Of a stretch of DNA of 64,000 nt, positions 53,204-61,129 are shown piece by piece. Source of the DNA: an uncultured Trichococcus sp. (GTDB taxonomy: Bacteria > Bacillota > Bacilli > Lactobacillales > Aerococcaceae); contig NZ_OY760503.1 in the NCBI RefSeq assembly GCF_963663645.1, positions 1,617,501 through 1,681,500 on the forward strand, written 5' to 3'. The notes beneath the pieces were generated by a model. That model made no database searches. It had not been told where the DNA came from and was given only the letters and a program-made list of their open reading frames with translations. How positions within the stretch are numbered: the stretch's first letter is position 1; each line of letters opens with the position of its first letter. A program made the translations under genes and the position numbers.

Positions 53204-53986
53204 ATGAGTCTACCGATGAATATATCCAAAACGGCCATGAAAGCATTCCAGACGGGGATGGATAATATTGCGAATAATATTGCGAATGTTAATACAAATT
53301 CCTATAAAGCCAAAAACGTGAATTTCCAGGAACTGCTGGTCAATAATCAGACGGAAAATCAAAAATTGCTGTTTTCTGAAGGCATTGGGGAATTAACGAT
53401 TTCCGCCGGGGTAGCGGGTAATGTTTCCGGAATGGATCTTTCCCAGGGAGGATTGGTCGAAAGTACTGGCGATTTTCATCTGGCGATTTCCGGAGAGGGC
53501 TTCTTCAAAGTCAATGATGAGAATGGAAATGTTTTTTATACGCGGGATGGCGCATTCCAATTGGGAGCTGATGGCGTGGTTACCAACGCAGCAGGGAATA
53601 CCCTCGCAATCGAGCAAAATCTGTTGCCTACGCTTGATCTATCCGATGCGACCCTATCGATTTCGGACAATGGCGAAATCTGGGTAGGAAGCAAAGGTGC
53701 TGCGACATTGGCGGGAAGGATCCCGCTGTTTTATCCTGCATCTGTTGATGCACTAGTCCCGGCCGGAGAAAATCAATATGCAGTGGCGGAGGGGACGCGT
53801 ATCTATTCCTCTGCAGAAGGTTTTACGTTGGGGGGCATTCAGCAACACTTTTTGGAAACATCGAATGTGGATCTGGCGTCTGCGTTCACTGATATGATCG
53901 AGACGCAACGCGCGTATTCAATGAATCTGAAAGCAGCGCAAACCTCCGATGAGATTATGGGTGTCATAAACGGATTCAAGCGATAA
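53204..53986 (+). CDS. flgG: Flagellar rod protein FlgG (FlhP-type)
   Basis: The 260-residue protein is the second distal rod subunit. It has MKAFQTGMDNIANNIANVNTNSYKAKNVNFQELL, DFHLAISGEGFFKVNDENGNVFYTRDGAFQLGADGVVTNAAGN and the end QQHFLETSNVDLASAFTDMIETQRAYSMNLKAAQTSDEIMGVINGFKR (recognised in pieces). GAAGGAGG precedes the ATG. It ends the classical flagellar genes; the FtsE-like gene follows after 56 bases. Confidence 0.92.
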   Translation: MSLPMNISKTAMKAFQTGMDNIANNIANVNTNSYKAKNVNFQELLVNNQTENQKLLFSEGIGELTISAGVAGNVSGMDLSQGGLVESTGDFHLAISGEGFFKVNDENGNVFYTRDGAFQLGADGVVTNAAGNTLAIEQNLLPTLDLSDATLSISDNGEIWVGSKGAATLAGRIPLFYPASVDALVPAGENQYAVAEGTRIYSSAEGFTLGGIQQHFLETSNVDLASAFTDMIETQRAYSMNLKAAQTSDEIMGVINGFKR

Positions 53987-54042
53987 TACAATAGCGTGAA
54001 GGCAGCTCCTGCGGGAGTAAAAGGTGGAGGAAAAGAGAGAAG

Positions 54043-54768
54043 ATGGCAATAATCGAAGTGGCTGGCGTAACAAAAGAATATCCCAGGGGCATCACAAGTC
54101 TGAAGGATGTATCGGTTACCATCGAAGCAGGAGAGTTTGTGTATGTATTAGGCGCCAGTGGATCAGGCAAGTCCAGTTTCATTAAGTTACTTTATCGGGA
54201 TATCAAACCCACAAAAGGAACGGTGACAGTTTGTGGGCACAATGTCGGCAAAATGAAAAATCACGTCATCCACCATCTGCGGCGGGAAATTGGCATTGTG
54301 TTTCAGGATTGTAAATTGTTGACTGGTAAAACAGTTTTTGAGAATATCGCTTTTGCGCTGGAGGTCATGGGAGAAGATACTGAGGCTGTTTCGGGTAAGG
54401 TCTATCAGTCGCTGGAAACGGTAGGGTTGGCGGATAAAGCAGACAGTTACCCAGACCAGCTTTCCGGCGGTGAAAAGCAGCGGGTCGCGATTGCACGTGC
54501 TGTCGTCCATTCCCCGAAAATCATTCTTGCGGATGAGCCTACAGGGAATTTGGACCCGCGGACTTCATTGGAAATTTTCCGGTTGTTTTACAGGATCAAC
54601 AGAAGCGGCACAACCATATTGATGGCCACGCATGACCAAGACATCATCGAAAATTTCCGTTTCCGTGTTCTGGAAATGAAGAATGGCCATCTGATAAAAG
54701 ATCAAGAGAAAAAGGAACAGAATACGCTCCAATATGATTTCAAAAAGAAAGAGTATTTCATTGTTTGA
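54043..54768 (+). CDS. FtsE-like ABC ATPase in the flagellar operon
   Basis: The 241-residue protein is an ATP-binding subunit closest in pattern to FtsE: Walker [10 protein letters not shown] (about 37-45), Q-loop [10 protein letters not shown], signature [14 protein letters not shown], Walker [13 protein letters not shown] and the H-loop MATHD. The C-terminus carries about 15 extra residues, charged and ending in KKKEYFIV, beyond the usual FtsE length. No FtsX-like permease is next to it or elsewhere in the window. FtsE-FtsX normally controls peptidoglycan hydrolases. Here, after flgG, it may help local wall opening for the rod, or be a relocated ftsE. GGAGG lies upstream. Confidence 0.85.
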   Translation: MAIIEVAGVTKEYPRGITSLKDVSVTIEAGEFVYVLGASGSGKSSFIKLLYRDIKPTKGTVTVCGHNVGKMKNHVIHHLRREIGIVFQDCKLLTGKTVFENIAFALEVMGEDTEAVSGKVYQSLETVGLADKADSYPDQLSGGEKQRVAIARAVVHSPKIILADEPTGNLDPRTSLEIFRLFYRINRSGTTILMATHDQDIIENFRFRVLEMKNGHLIKDQEKKEQNTLQYDFKKKEYFIV

Positions 54769-54797
54769 ACTACCTAAGAAGGAAGGAAGAGAAAAAT

Positions 54798-55949
54798 ATG
54801 AAAATAATGGAAAATTTAAGGATGTCGCCCAAAATCATTAAAACAGCACTGGCTCTCAGTGCGATAGGGATTCTTGCTGCAACAGGCGGGTTCGTGGTAC
54901 TCGCTGACCAAGTGGATACCACGATTTCAATAGATGTGAATCCTAGCATCGAAATTACGGCCAACAAAGCAGATGAGGTCATCGAAGTGACGGCGCTAAA
55001 TAAAGACGCGGAAATCATCATCGGCGATATGGATTTGGATGACGTGGAAGTGGAAGTGGCGATGAATGCCATCATCGGGTCCATGGTCCAAAACGGCTAC
55101 ATTGATGAAATGAAAAATGCGGTTCTGATAACGGTCGCTAACGCAAACGAAAGCAAACAGCAAGAACTGGAGGCCCTCATCACGACCGAAATTACTGACG
55201 CCTTGGCCGAAAATGATATCGCGCCTATCGTCTTCACTCAGGGAGTGGACAGCAAAGGCGCCAGTGATACGAACGTAAAAGCCTTTGCGAATAAGCACGG
55301 GATTTCCGTGAACAAAGCGGCCTTCATCCAGAAAATATTGAGAGAAAGTGAAGGCTTGTCAGAAAATGAATTAGTTGCAATGGACGTTGAAGCCTTGTCT
55401 GAAGTCATCCACTCGAAAAACGTCGACCTCCATGAATCTGTGGGATACTCCGATGAAGCCTTGAAAAAAATGGCTGAAAAAGTGATGAAGAAATCGGAAA
55501 ATGCGACTGAGAAACAAACTGAAGCAACCGTAAGGGCAAGTGAAACCCAAGCCAAAGCAACCGAAAAACAAGCTGCAGCCGAAACCAAATCAGCAGAGAA
55601 ACAAGCTGAAGCGGCTGTCAAAGCGGAAAAAAACCGAGTACAAGCTGCCGAAAATCAAGCCGAAGTGGAGGGAAATGCTGCAGAGCAATCAGCTGAAGTC
55701 GATGCCAAAGCATATGAAGCGCAAGTGCAAGCAGCCGAACAACAGAGAGAAGCAGAGGTGAAAGCGGCAGAACAACAAGCGCAAGCCGCTGAAAAACAAG
55801 CAGAGGCCAATGCCAAAGTAGCGGAAAAACAAGCCAAAGCAACTGCTGAAGCAAATGAAGCCCAAGGTCAAGCAACCGAGAAGCAAGCGCAAATCAACGG
55901 GAACGGCAATGCCCCAGGTAAAAAAGGTGGAGCCGCTGCCAACCAATAA
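54798..55949 (+). CDS. Exported protein with RsgI-like middle domain and long Ala/Gln/Glu/Lys-rich tail
   Basis: The 383-residue protein has an N-terminal export signal or anchor (about 14-34, IIKTALALSAIGILAATGGFV in pieces, then VLADQV). Next comes a domain starting TTISIDVNPSIEITANKADEVIEVTALNKD, which matches the extracytoplasmic middle domain of RsgI-type anti-sigma factors, including the Asn-Pro where RsgI proteins cut themselves. From about residue 240 to 375 it is a charged helix of degenerate KQAEA/ATEKQA repeats. The cytosolic RsgI N-terminal domain is missing, so it is not itself an anti-sigma factor. ATG 54798 follows AAGGAAG. It lies 29 bases after the FtsE-like gene. Function unknown; surface or wall sensing is a guess. 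Confidence 0.75.
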   Translation: MKIMENLRMSPKIIKTALALSAIGILAATGGFVVLADQVDTTISIDVNPSIEITANKADEVIEVTALNKDAEIIIGDMDLDDVEVEVAMNAIIGSMVQNGYIDEMKNAVLITVANANESKQQELEALITTEITDALAENDIAPIVFTQGVDSKGASDTNVKAFANKHGISVNKAAFIQKILRESEGLSENELVAMDVEALSEVIHSKNVDLHESVGYSDEALKKMAEKVMKKSENATEKQTEATVRASETQAKATEKQAAAETKSAEKQAEAAVKAEKNRVQAAENQAEVEGNAAEQSAEVDAKAYEAQVQAAEQQREAEVKAAEQQAQAAEKQAEANAKVAEKQAKATAEANEAQGQATEKQAQINGNGNAPGKKGGAAANQ

Positions 55950-55950
55950 G

Positions 55951-55988
55951 AGCAAGGCCGGGACGTTATCGTTCCGGCTCTTTTTTTA
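55951..55988 (+). terminator. Terminator at the end of the long flagellar transcript
   Basis: GCCGGGACG and CGTTCCGGC form a stem (one wobble), then CTCTTTTTTT, directly after the RsgI-like gene. Confidence 0.88.
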
Positions 55989-56040
55989 TCATTTTGTAAT
56001 AATCCGCAATTTAAATATAGAGTTTCCAACGAATCCGCTA

Positions 56041-56067
56041 TTAAGTATTCACCGAAAATACCGAATT
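56041..56067 (+). promoter_or_regulatory. Sigma-28 promoter of mcp2
   Basis: TTAA (56041-56044), 15 bases, ACCGAATT (56060-56067), 70 bases before the start codon. Confidence 0.6.
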
Positions 56068-56136
56068 AATCTTAAGAGCCTGCTTCATTCTTTAGGGATT
56101 GAAGCAGGAAAGAAACGGTAAAGGGAAGTGAAAGAA

Positions 56137-57894
56137 GTGCAAGCATCAAATATAGAAGCCGAAAGCGCACAGTCAAAAACGAAAAGGAATTTTAAGATCC
56201 AATTAGTGCAGTTTAAAAGCATCCGGACTAATTTACTCGTTGGATTTTCAATAATCTTAGTCTCCATTTTTTTGTTGGGATACAATAGTTATACAACATC
56301 GAATGAAATCAACGGGAACACGGACCAAATTGTAAATGTCAGTATCCCTATCTTGGAACAGGGCGCCGAAATCAACTATTTAGTGGCAAGCCGGATGTCG
56401 GTTGTCCGCAGCTATTTATTGTCCGGGGATACAACTTATGTGGAATTATTTGATTTGTACACGCAGCAAAGCGAAGCTATCCAAGCGGAGATTTTGGAGG
56501 CCAACGGCAACAAACAGGTGATTGTGGATTTGTTCGCAGGAATCGATGAATGGACCCGGATCACACGCGAAGAAGTCATCAATGCCTATCAAGCAGGCAA
56601 TCAGCAACAAGCGATAAAGGCACTGTTTGAAAAGTCCGAGCAACTGGGAAATGAAAATATCAGTGCCATGGAACGCTCGCTTGACGCCAGGATCGTTGCC
56701 ATTCATGAGGAAGGCGATGACGTCATTGCACATGGAGATCAAGCGATGAGAGTGACCTTCATCATATCCATAATTGCAATATTGCTGAGCATCGCTATCG
56801 CACTATTGATTTCTTCCGATTTGATGAAACGTATCAAGCTATTGATGGGACGAACGACAGAACTGGCAGAGGGCAAACTGGATGGGACCCCCATTGACAT
56901 AGCACATTTTGATGAATTAGGTAAACTGGGTGATTCGATCAATCAGATGCAACAACAGTTAAAAGCCATTATTGTCAGCATTTCAGAAACGTCACACACA
57001 CTGGAGGAGAACAGCCGGGATCTCCATCAAGCTTCAAACGAAGTGAAGTTAGGCACTGAACAAGTGGCTGTCACAATGCAGGAACTGGCGATGGGATCCG
57101 AAACCCAAGCAAGCAGCGCCAGCAACCTAGCGACTGTCATCGACGTATTCAATGATGAGTTTCAAGCTGTCAACCAGAACACCATTCAGATTGCAGAAGG
57201 CTCAAAGGAAATCCTTGCAAATACAAATCAAGGTGAAGAACTGATGCAAAAATCAAGTCTGCAGATGAATAAAATTCAGGACATCATGCAAGAGGCAGTC
57301 GATAAGATGAGCATTCTGGAAAACCAGACGCAAGAAATCAACAAGCTGGTTGGGCTTATTCAGAATGTAGCGGATCAAACGAATTTACTGGCATTGAACG
57401 CTGCCATAGAAGCTGCGCGAGCTGGCGAACATGGCCGAGGCTTTGCTGTCGTTGCCGATGAAGTCAGAAAGCTGTCTGAACAAGTCGCCACGTCAGTCAT
57501 GGATATAACCGGTTTTGTGGACACTATCCAAAAAGAATCCAAAAATGTCAGCTCATCCTTACAATCGGGATATACAGAAGTGAAGTCGGGTGCTGCCCAG
57601 ATCGATCAGACGAGCAATACCTTCAGTGAGATGAAAACGCAATTGGACAGCATGGTGGCGAATATTTCTGTCGTAACCAATAAATTGGCTCTGTTGGCAG
57701 AGAACACGAATAACATGAGCACATCCATCGAAGAGATTGCTTCAGTCTCTGAGGAATCCGCTGCCGGAGTCGAAGAGACCTCGGCTGCCAGCCAGGAAAT
57801 CAGCAGTTCCATGGAAGAAGTTTCGATGAATTCCGAAAGAATCGCAGGACTCGCTGACCTGCTGAATCTGCTTGTAAAAGAATTCAAATTTTAA
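56137..57894 (+). CDS. Methyl-accepting chemotaxis protein 2
   Basis: The 585-residue chemoreceptor has the same plan and, with the chosen start, the same length as mcp1 at the other end of the island: cytosolic N-terminus, TM1 ([20 protein letters not shown]), extracellular sensor of about 140 residues, TM2 ([20 protein letters not shown]), HAMP, and the signalling domain with [20 protein letters not shown]. The signalling halves are nearly identical and the sensor parts differ, so the two likely detect different signals. GTG 56137 is chosen, eight bases after AAGGGAAG; the GTG at 56128 overlaps that site. Confidence 0.92.
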   Translation: MQASNIEAESAQSKTKRNFKIQLVQFKSIRTNLLVGFSIILVSIFLLGYNSYTTSNEINGNTDQIVNVSIPILEQGAEINYLVASRMSVVRSYLLSGDTTYVELFDLYTQQSEAIQAEILEANGNKQVIVDLFAGIDEWTRITREEVINAYQAGNQQQAIKALFEKSEQLGNENISAMERSLDARIVAIHEEGDDVIAHGDQAMRVTFIISIIAILLSIAIALLISSDLMKRIKLLMGRTTELAEGKLDGTPIDIAHFDELGKLGDSINQMQQQLKAIIVSISETSHTLEENSRDLHQASNEVKLGTEQVAVTMQELAMGSETQASSASNLATVIDVFNDEFQAVNQNTIQIAEGSKEILANTNQGEELMQKSSLQMNKIQDIMQEAVDKMSILENQTQEINKLVGLIQNVADQTNLLALNAAIEAARAGEHGRGFAVVADEVRKLSEQVATSVMDITGFVDTIQKESKNVSSSLQSGYTEVKSGAAQIDQTSNTFSEMKTQLDSMVANISVVTNKLALLAENTNNMSTSIEEIASVSEESAAGVEETSAASQEISSSMEEVSMNSERIAGLADLLNLLVKEFKF

Positions 57895-57903
57895 TGAACG
57901 CAA

Positions 57904-57956
57904 CAGAAAAACTCTCCAGTAAGCCTCATCAGCTTACTGGAGAGTTTTTCTGTTTT
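57904..57956. terminator. Bidirectional terminator between mcp2 and the C39-like gene
   Basis: CAGAAAAACTCTCCAGTAAG and CTTACTGGAGAGTTTTTCTG form a perfect stem of about 20 bp with A and T tracts inside both arms. It serves two convergent genes. Confidence 0.92.
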
Positions 57957-57967
57957 GGATGATTCGT

Positions 57968-58681
57968 TTATTCAATGTAGATGGCTTGACTGCCGAATTG
58001 CTCCCAGGAGGCAATGAATCTGCTTTTTTCCACAGGCTGATTTTTTTTGCCGTATGGGTCATTCACATAAAAATAGTTGTCATCATAGCCGACTACAACG
58101 ACACTGTGTTCACTGTAGCTGACGTTAACTTCACCGGTTGGCGTTTGCCATACTTCCATATCATCGACTGGAGCATAGCTTGTGCTGGTGATTGTCCAGA
58201 CGGGATACCCGTGATTCAATGCATCGAGCACAGCATCAAATGAGCTGCCGGTGATGTCCTTGATGCGATCCGGTGATACGAAATTAGCAGCTAAGGCGGC
58301 TATCGGCCCATGGTAAACGCTGAATCCATAATCATTCCCGGTGATGTCTCCGACGAATGCATCGTTTGGATTGCCCCGCAAGCCGTTGTCATAAACGATC
58401 GGAACAGAAGGGAGCCAAGCTGCGACATCATTCTTGGATATCGAGACGTTGTTGTACTGCAGGATCATTGTCAGCGAGGTCACCTCGCAACCGTTATATA
58501 GAACTGGATAATCCATTTGGTTCAACAGCGGGACATCCAATAACACTTCTTTTGGTGCTTCTGCTACAATTGCCTGTTCATCCAAAACAGATGCGCTTTC
58601 TGGGGGCGCAAGCCTGATGGATAATGTACCAACGATAAAAATTATCAGCAAGCCTCTTTTGAGAAGCGTTTTTTTCCTCAT
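57968..58681 (-). CDS. Exported C39-like cysteine peptidase
   Basis: The 237-residue protein has a signal peptide or anchor (LLKRGLLIIFIVGTLSIRL) and a C39_2-type papain-like domain: catalytic cysteine in LYNGCEVTSLTMIL, histidine in YSEHSVVVVGYDD, and aspartate in VNDPYG. It resembles the stand-alone secreted C39-like proteins of Firmicutes rather than bacteriocin transporters; no ABC exporter is near. ATG 58681 follows AAGGAGG by six bases. A sigma-28-type promoter lies about 85 bases upstream, so it is probably expressed with the flagellar regulon. Its target is unknown. Confidence 0.87.
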   Translation of the reverse strand: MRKKTLLKRGLLIIFIVGTLSIRLAPPESASVLDEQAIVAEAPKEVLLDVPLLNQMDYPVLYNGCEVTSLTMILQYNNVSISKNDVAAWLPSVPIVYDNGLRGNPNDAFVGDITGNDYGFSVYHGPIAALAANFVSPDRIKDITGSSFDAVLDALNHGYPVWTITSTSYAPVDDMEVWQTPTGEVNVSYSEHSVVVVGYDDNYFYVNDPYGKKNQPVEKSRFIASWEQFGSQAIYIE

Positions 58682-58765
58682 AATCAGCCTCCTTAGAGTA
58701 GTGATGCATTTCAATAGTCAGCTTCGGTTAACAAGCCACAGTGGAAAATACATATCTATCTCTAC

Positions 58766-58792
58766 TATTCGGCAGGAATCGCATAAAGTTAA
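58766..58792 (-). promoter_or_regulatory. Sigma-28 promoter of the C39-like peptidase gene
   Basis: On the minus strand: TTAA (58792-58789), 15 bases, GCCGAATA (58773-58766). Same architecture as the che and fliC promoters. Confidence 0.7.
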
Positions 58793-58865
58793 ACAAAATG
58801 CACCAAAAAAATTGCAGGAATAGGATTTACAGAATCAGTGATTTTAGAAGTTGGTCTTGTAAAGA

Positions 58866-59206
58866 CTAGGCTTCTGTAACAGGTGATTCGACAGCAACCG
58901 GGATTGATTCGGCAGACTTGGCATCTTTGTATCGGCAATAGCTTGCGAACAAAGAACCGGTCACATTGTGCATGATCGAATAGATGGCGCCAGCCATGGA
59001 AGCTTGCGGCGCATTGAACGGCGCATTCAGTGCCATGCTGGAAGCAAGTCCAGAGTTCTGCATGCCGACTTCGATCTGCATGGCGCGTGTCGATGCCGCA
59101 TCAACTTTCAAGAGTTTGCAGACGCCCCAAGCAAAGGCATAACCGCTTGAATTATGCAGTAAAGTCACGAAAGCGATCAACAGTCCGGAAAACGACCCTC
59201 TGTCAT
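58866..59206 (-). pseudogene. Remnant of a bile-acid:sodium-symporter-family (BASS) transporter
   Basis: About 105 codons encode the C-terminal third of a BASS/SBF-type transporter: FVTLLHNSSGYAFAWGVCKLL, RAMQIEVGMQNSGLASSMALNAPFNAP and AGAIYSIMHNVTGSLFASY, the conserved last helices. Full proteins have about 310-330 residues. Upstream is a GAGGGGAAATTATG start context, but the ATG is out of frame with the transporter sequence and reaches a stop after seven codons. The 5' two-thirds have therefore been deleted and the old start lies close to the remnant. No function expected. Confidence 0.82.
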
Positions 59207-59363
59207 AATTTCCCCTCTTTTCTTAAAGTGATAAACATCATGCTTAGAAATAAACGAATGTTTACATAAGCGTGATAGATAAATATTAGAACTTGATGAG
59301 CATTATGTCAACGTTTGTTATTTTATTGTTATAATTAATTGCGAAATTTACCAAAAAAGGTGC

Positions 59364-59602
59364 TTGTCCGATAACCCGGAAGAATCGGACAAGCGGAGCA
59401 CGCACATGACGGTGGTTGTCCGATAACCCGGAAGAATCGGACAAGCGGAGCACGCACATGACGGTGGTTGTCCGATAACCCGGAAGAATCGGACAAGCGA
59501 CACACGCACACTGCGGCAGTTGTCCGATAATCATAAAGAATCGGACAAGCGGAGCACGCACACTGCGGCAGTTGTCCGATAACCATAAAAAATCGGACAT
59601 CC
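59364..59602. repeat. Hairpin array 6: five 52-bp units, TTGTCCGAT/ATCGGACAA family
   Basis: Units begin at 59364, 59416, 59468, 59520 and 59572. Each has TTGTCCGAT, an 11-base loop and ATCGGACAA, then a GC-rich spacer. The first two are identical over 52 bp; the later ones change in loop (CATAAAGA) and spacer (CACTGCGGCA). It shares stem, loop length and period with array 1, 59 kb away. It lies between the BASS remnant and the LacI gene; the rest of that gap (59207-59363, 59603-59778) shows no gene. Confidence 0.94.
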
Positions 59603-59805
59603 CAGACACAACCCGGACACTTTGCACCTCAACACCAAGAATCAGTGGGGACTGTCTAGAAGATGATAGCCTCCCGTTTTTTTCGAGCATAATATCTGTT
59701 CAGCTCAGAAACGAATTAGTCCCAAAGTGCCTCTATACTTATTTTGTTGACTCTGTTATCATGATAATTAGCTTGTAAGTGTATACAGGAAAGGGGGTAA
59801 TTCAA

Positions 59806-60777
59806 TTGGCAACGATGAAAGATGTAGCTGCTTTAGCCAAAGTTGGTGTCGGTACCGTATCGCGCGTTCTGAACAATTCAGGAGCTGTGAAAGAATCGAC
59901 CCGCAGAAAAGTCGAGGCGGCGATGAAAGAGTTGAACTATATTCCGAACGCCTATGCGCGCGGATTGAAGATGAACAAGACCAACACGGTTGCGCTGATC
60001 ATTCCGACAATCTGGCACCCGTTTTTTTCGGAATTCGCCTATCATGTGGAGAGCAACTTGGCTGAACACAAGTACAAAATGCTGTTATGCAACTCGGATG
60101 TCAGCAACGACAAGGAGCTGGAGTATATCCAGATGGTTCAAGAAAACAAAGTGGACGGTATCATCGGCATCACCTATTCGGATTTGGATAACTTTGTCTC
60201 GTCGCATTTGCCTTTCGTCACCATTGACCGTCATTTCAAGGAAGAAACGGTTTGCGTCACATCGGACAACTTTCATGCAGGTGAGTTAGCAGTAGAAAAG
60301 TTGGTTGAGAAGGGTTGTCATAAACTCGGCTATGTCGGAACGCATTCACGCTTTCCTAGCGAGACGACGAAGAGAAGGGATGGCTTTGAAGCGCAAGCTG
60401 GACTTATGGGAGTTCCTTATGCCATCTATGATGGGGAAGATCCGGTTATGGAATTCAAGCAGGAAATTCGAACCTTTTTCGAGGGAAATCCGGATGTGGA
60501 TGGCGTATTCGCCCACACAGATTTCATTGCTTTGGACATTCTGGAAGTTTTGGATGAAATGAACCGCAAAGTGCCGGAGGAAGTGCAGATCATCGGTTGT
60601 GATGGCATCAAGATGGAAGCCGGGCGCAAACAGTTCTTGTCGACAATCCGTCAGCCTGTGGATTTGATGGCCAAAGCCGCAGTCGAAAAAATCATCCAGG
60701 TGATTGATGGCGAATCCGTCAGAACGAAGATCACTTTGCCTGTCCATTATGTAGAAGGGCCGACAACGAAAAATTAA
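59806..60777 (+). CDS. LacI-family transcriptional regulator
   Basis: The 323-residue protein has the N-terminal helix-turn-helix (ATMKDVAALAKVGVGTVSRVLNNSGAVKESTRRKVEAAMKELNYIPN, in pieces, with the hinge helix) and a periplasmic-binding-protein-like effector domain. TTG 59806 follows GGAAAGGGGG by eight bases. It precedes the sugar ABC importer and the three GAAACGTTTC palindromes in that promoter, which are classic LacI-family operators, so local control by an imported sugar is likely. Confidence 0.9.
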   Translation: MATMKDVAALAKVGVGTVSRVLNNSGAVKESTRRKVEAAMKELNYIPNAYARGLKMNKTNTVALIIPTIWHPFFSEFAYHVESNLAEHKYKMLLCNSDVSNDKELEYIQMVQENKVDGIIGITYSDLDNFVSSHLPFVTIDRHFKEETVCVTSDNFHAGELAVEKLVEKGCHKLGYVGTHSRFPSETTKRRDGFEAQAGLMGVPYAIYDGEDPVMEFKQEIRTFFEGNPDVDGVFAHTDFIALDILEVLDEMNRKVPEEVQIIGCDGIKMEAGRKQFLSTIRQPVDLMAKAAVEKIIQVIDGESVRTKITLPVHYVEGPTTKN

Positions 60778-60802
60778 ATGTCAAAATAATCTATTTTTGG
60801 TA

Positions 60803-60831
60803 TTGACAGAAAACGGTTACTGAATTATTAT
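60803..60831 (+). promoter_or_regulatory. Sigma-A promoter of the sugar ABC importer
   Basis: TTGACA (60803-60808), 17 bases, TATTAT (60826-60831): a strong promoter. The leader to the first permease gene would be about 290 bases. Confidence 0.7.
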
Positions 60832-60867
60832 AGGTTTAAATCAAAAACATATTTTTTTGAAGCAAAG

Positions 60868-60881
60868 TGGAAACGTTTCAA
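60868..60881. promoter_or_regulatory. LacI/CcpA-type operator 1
   Basis: TGGAAACGTTTCAA, a palindrome that fits LacI-family operators and the cre consensus. A partial half-site (ACCGTTTCC) follows about 20 bases later. Confidence 0.75.
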
Positions 60882-60908
60882 TTCCCAAACGACCGTTTCC
60901 CTATTTTT

Positions 60909-60951
60909 GAAATCGCGGGCAGGCTGATGGTCCATCAACCGCACCGATTTC
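60909..60951 (+). other. Stem-loop in the importer leader
   Basis: GAAATCG and CGATTTC enclose an inner stem TGATGG/CCATCA. A smaller stem GTGCC...GGCAC (around 60961-60979) follows. No T run is present. It might be a leader structure or a leftover of region duplication. Confidence 0.4.
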
Positions 60952-61042
60952 AAAAGTAGTGTGCCTATTTATTGGCACTGGCTGGCCCAAGTGATCGGAT
61001 CAGTCGCTTGAATTCTTCAGAAACTATTTTTTTGAACCGAAT

Positions 61043-61056
61043 TGGAAACGTTTCAA
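61043..61056. promoter_or_regulatory. LacI/CcpA-type operator 2
   Basis: TGGAAACGTTTCAA, identical to operator 1 and 175 bp downstream of it. It is flanked by the same TTTTTTTGAA and GTTTCC...ATTTTTGAAA context as operator 1, a sign that the segment was duplicated. Confidence 0.75.
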
Positions 61057-61088
61057 TATCTGGACGTTTCCATATTTTTGAAACAAAG

Positions 61089-61102
61089 TGGAAACGTTTC
61101 AA
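61089..61102. promoter_or_regulatory. LacI/CcpA-type operator 3
   Basis: TGGAAACGTTTCAA, identical to the other two, 46 bp after operator 2 and directly before the ribosome binding site of the first permease. Confidence 0.75.
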
Positions 61103-61129
61103 TTTCCAAAAGGAGGAGTCAGATCAGTC

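Noticed and set aside
54798-55949. Complete RsgI anti-sigma factor
   Set aside because: The cytosolic N-terminal sigma-binding domain is absent; only a short signal segment precedes the exported domain, and no sigI-like gene is adjacent.
58866-59180. Small intact membrane protein of 104 residues
   Set aside because: Its sequence aligns only with the C-terminal third of a known transporter family and the nearby start codon is out of frame, so a deletion remnant is the better reading.
59364-59602. CRISPR array
   Set aside because: Spacers are repeated together with the palindromes, the period is too constant, and no cas gene is in the window.
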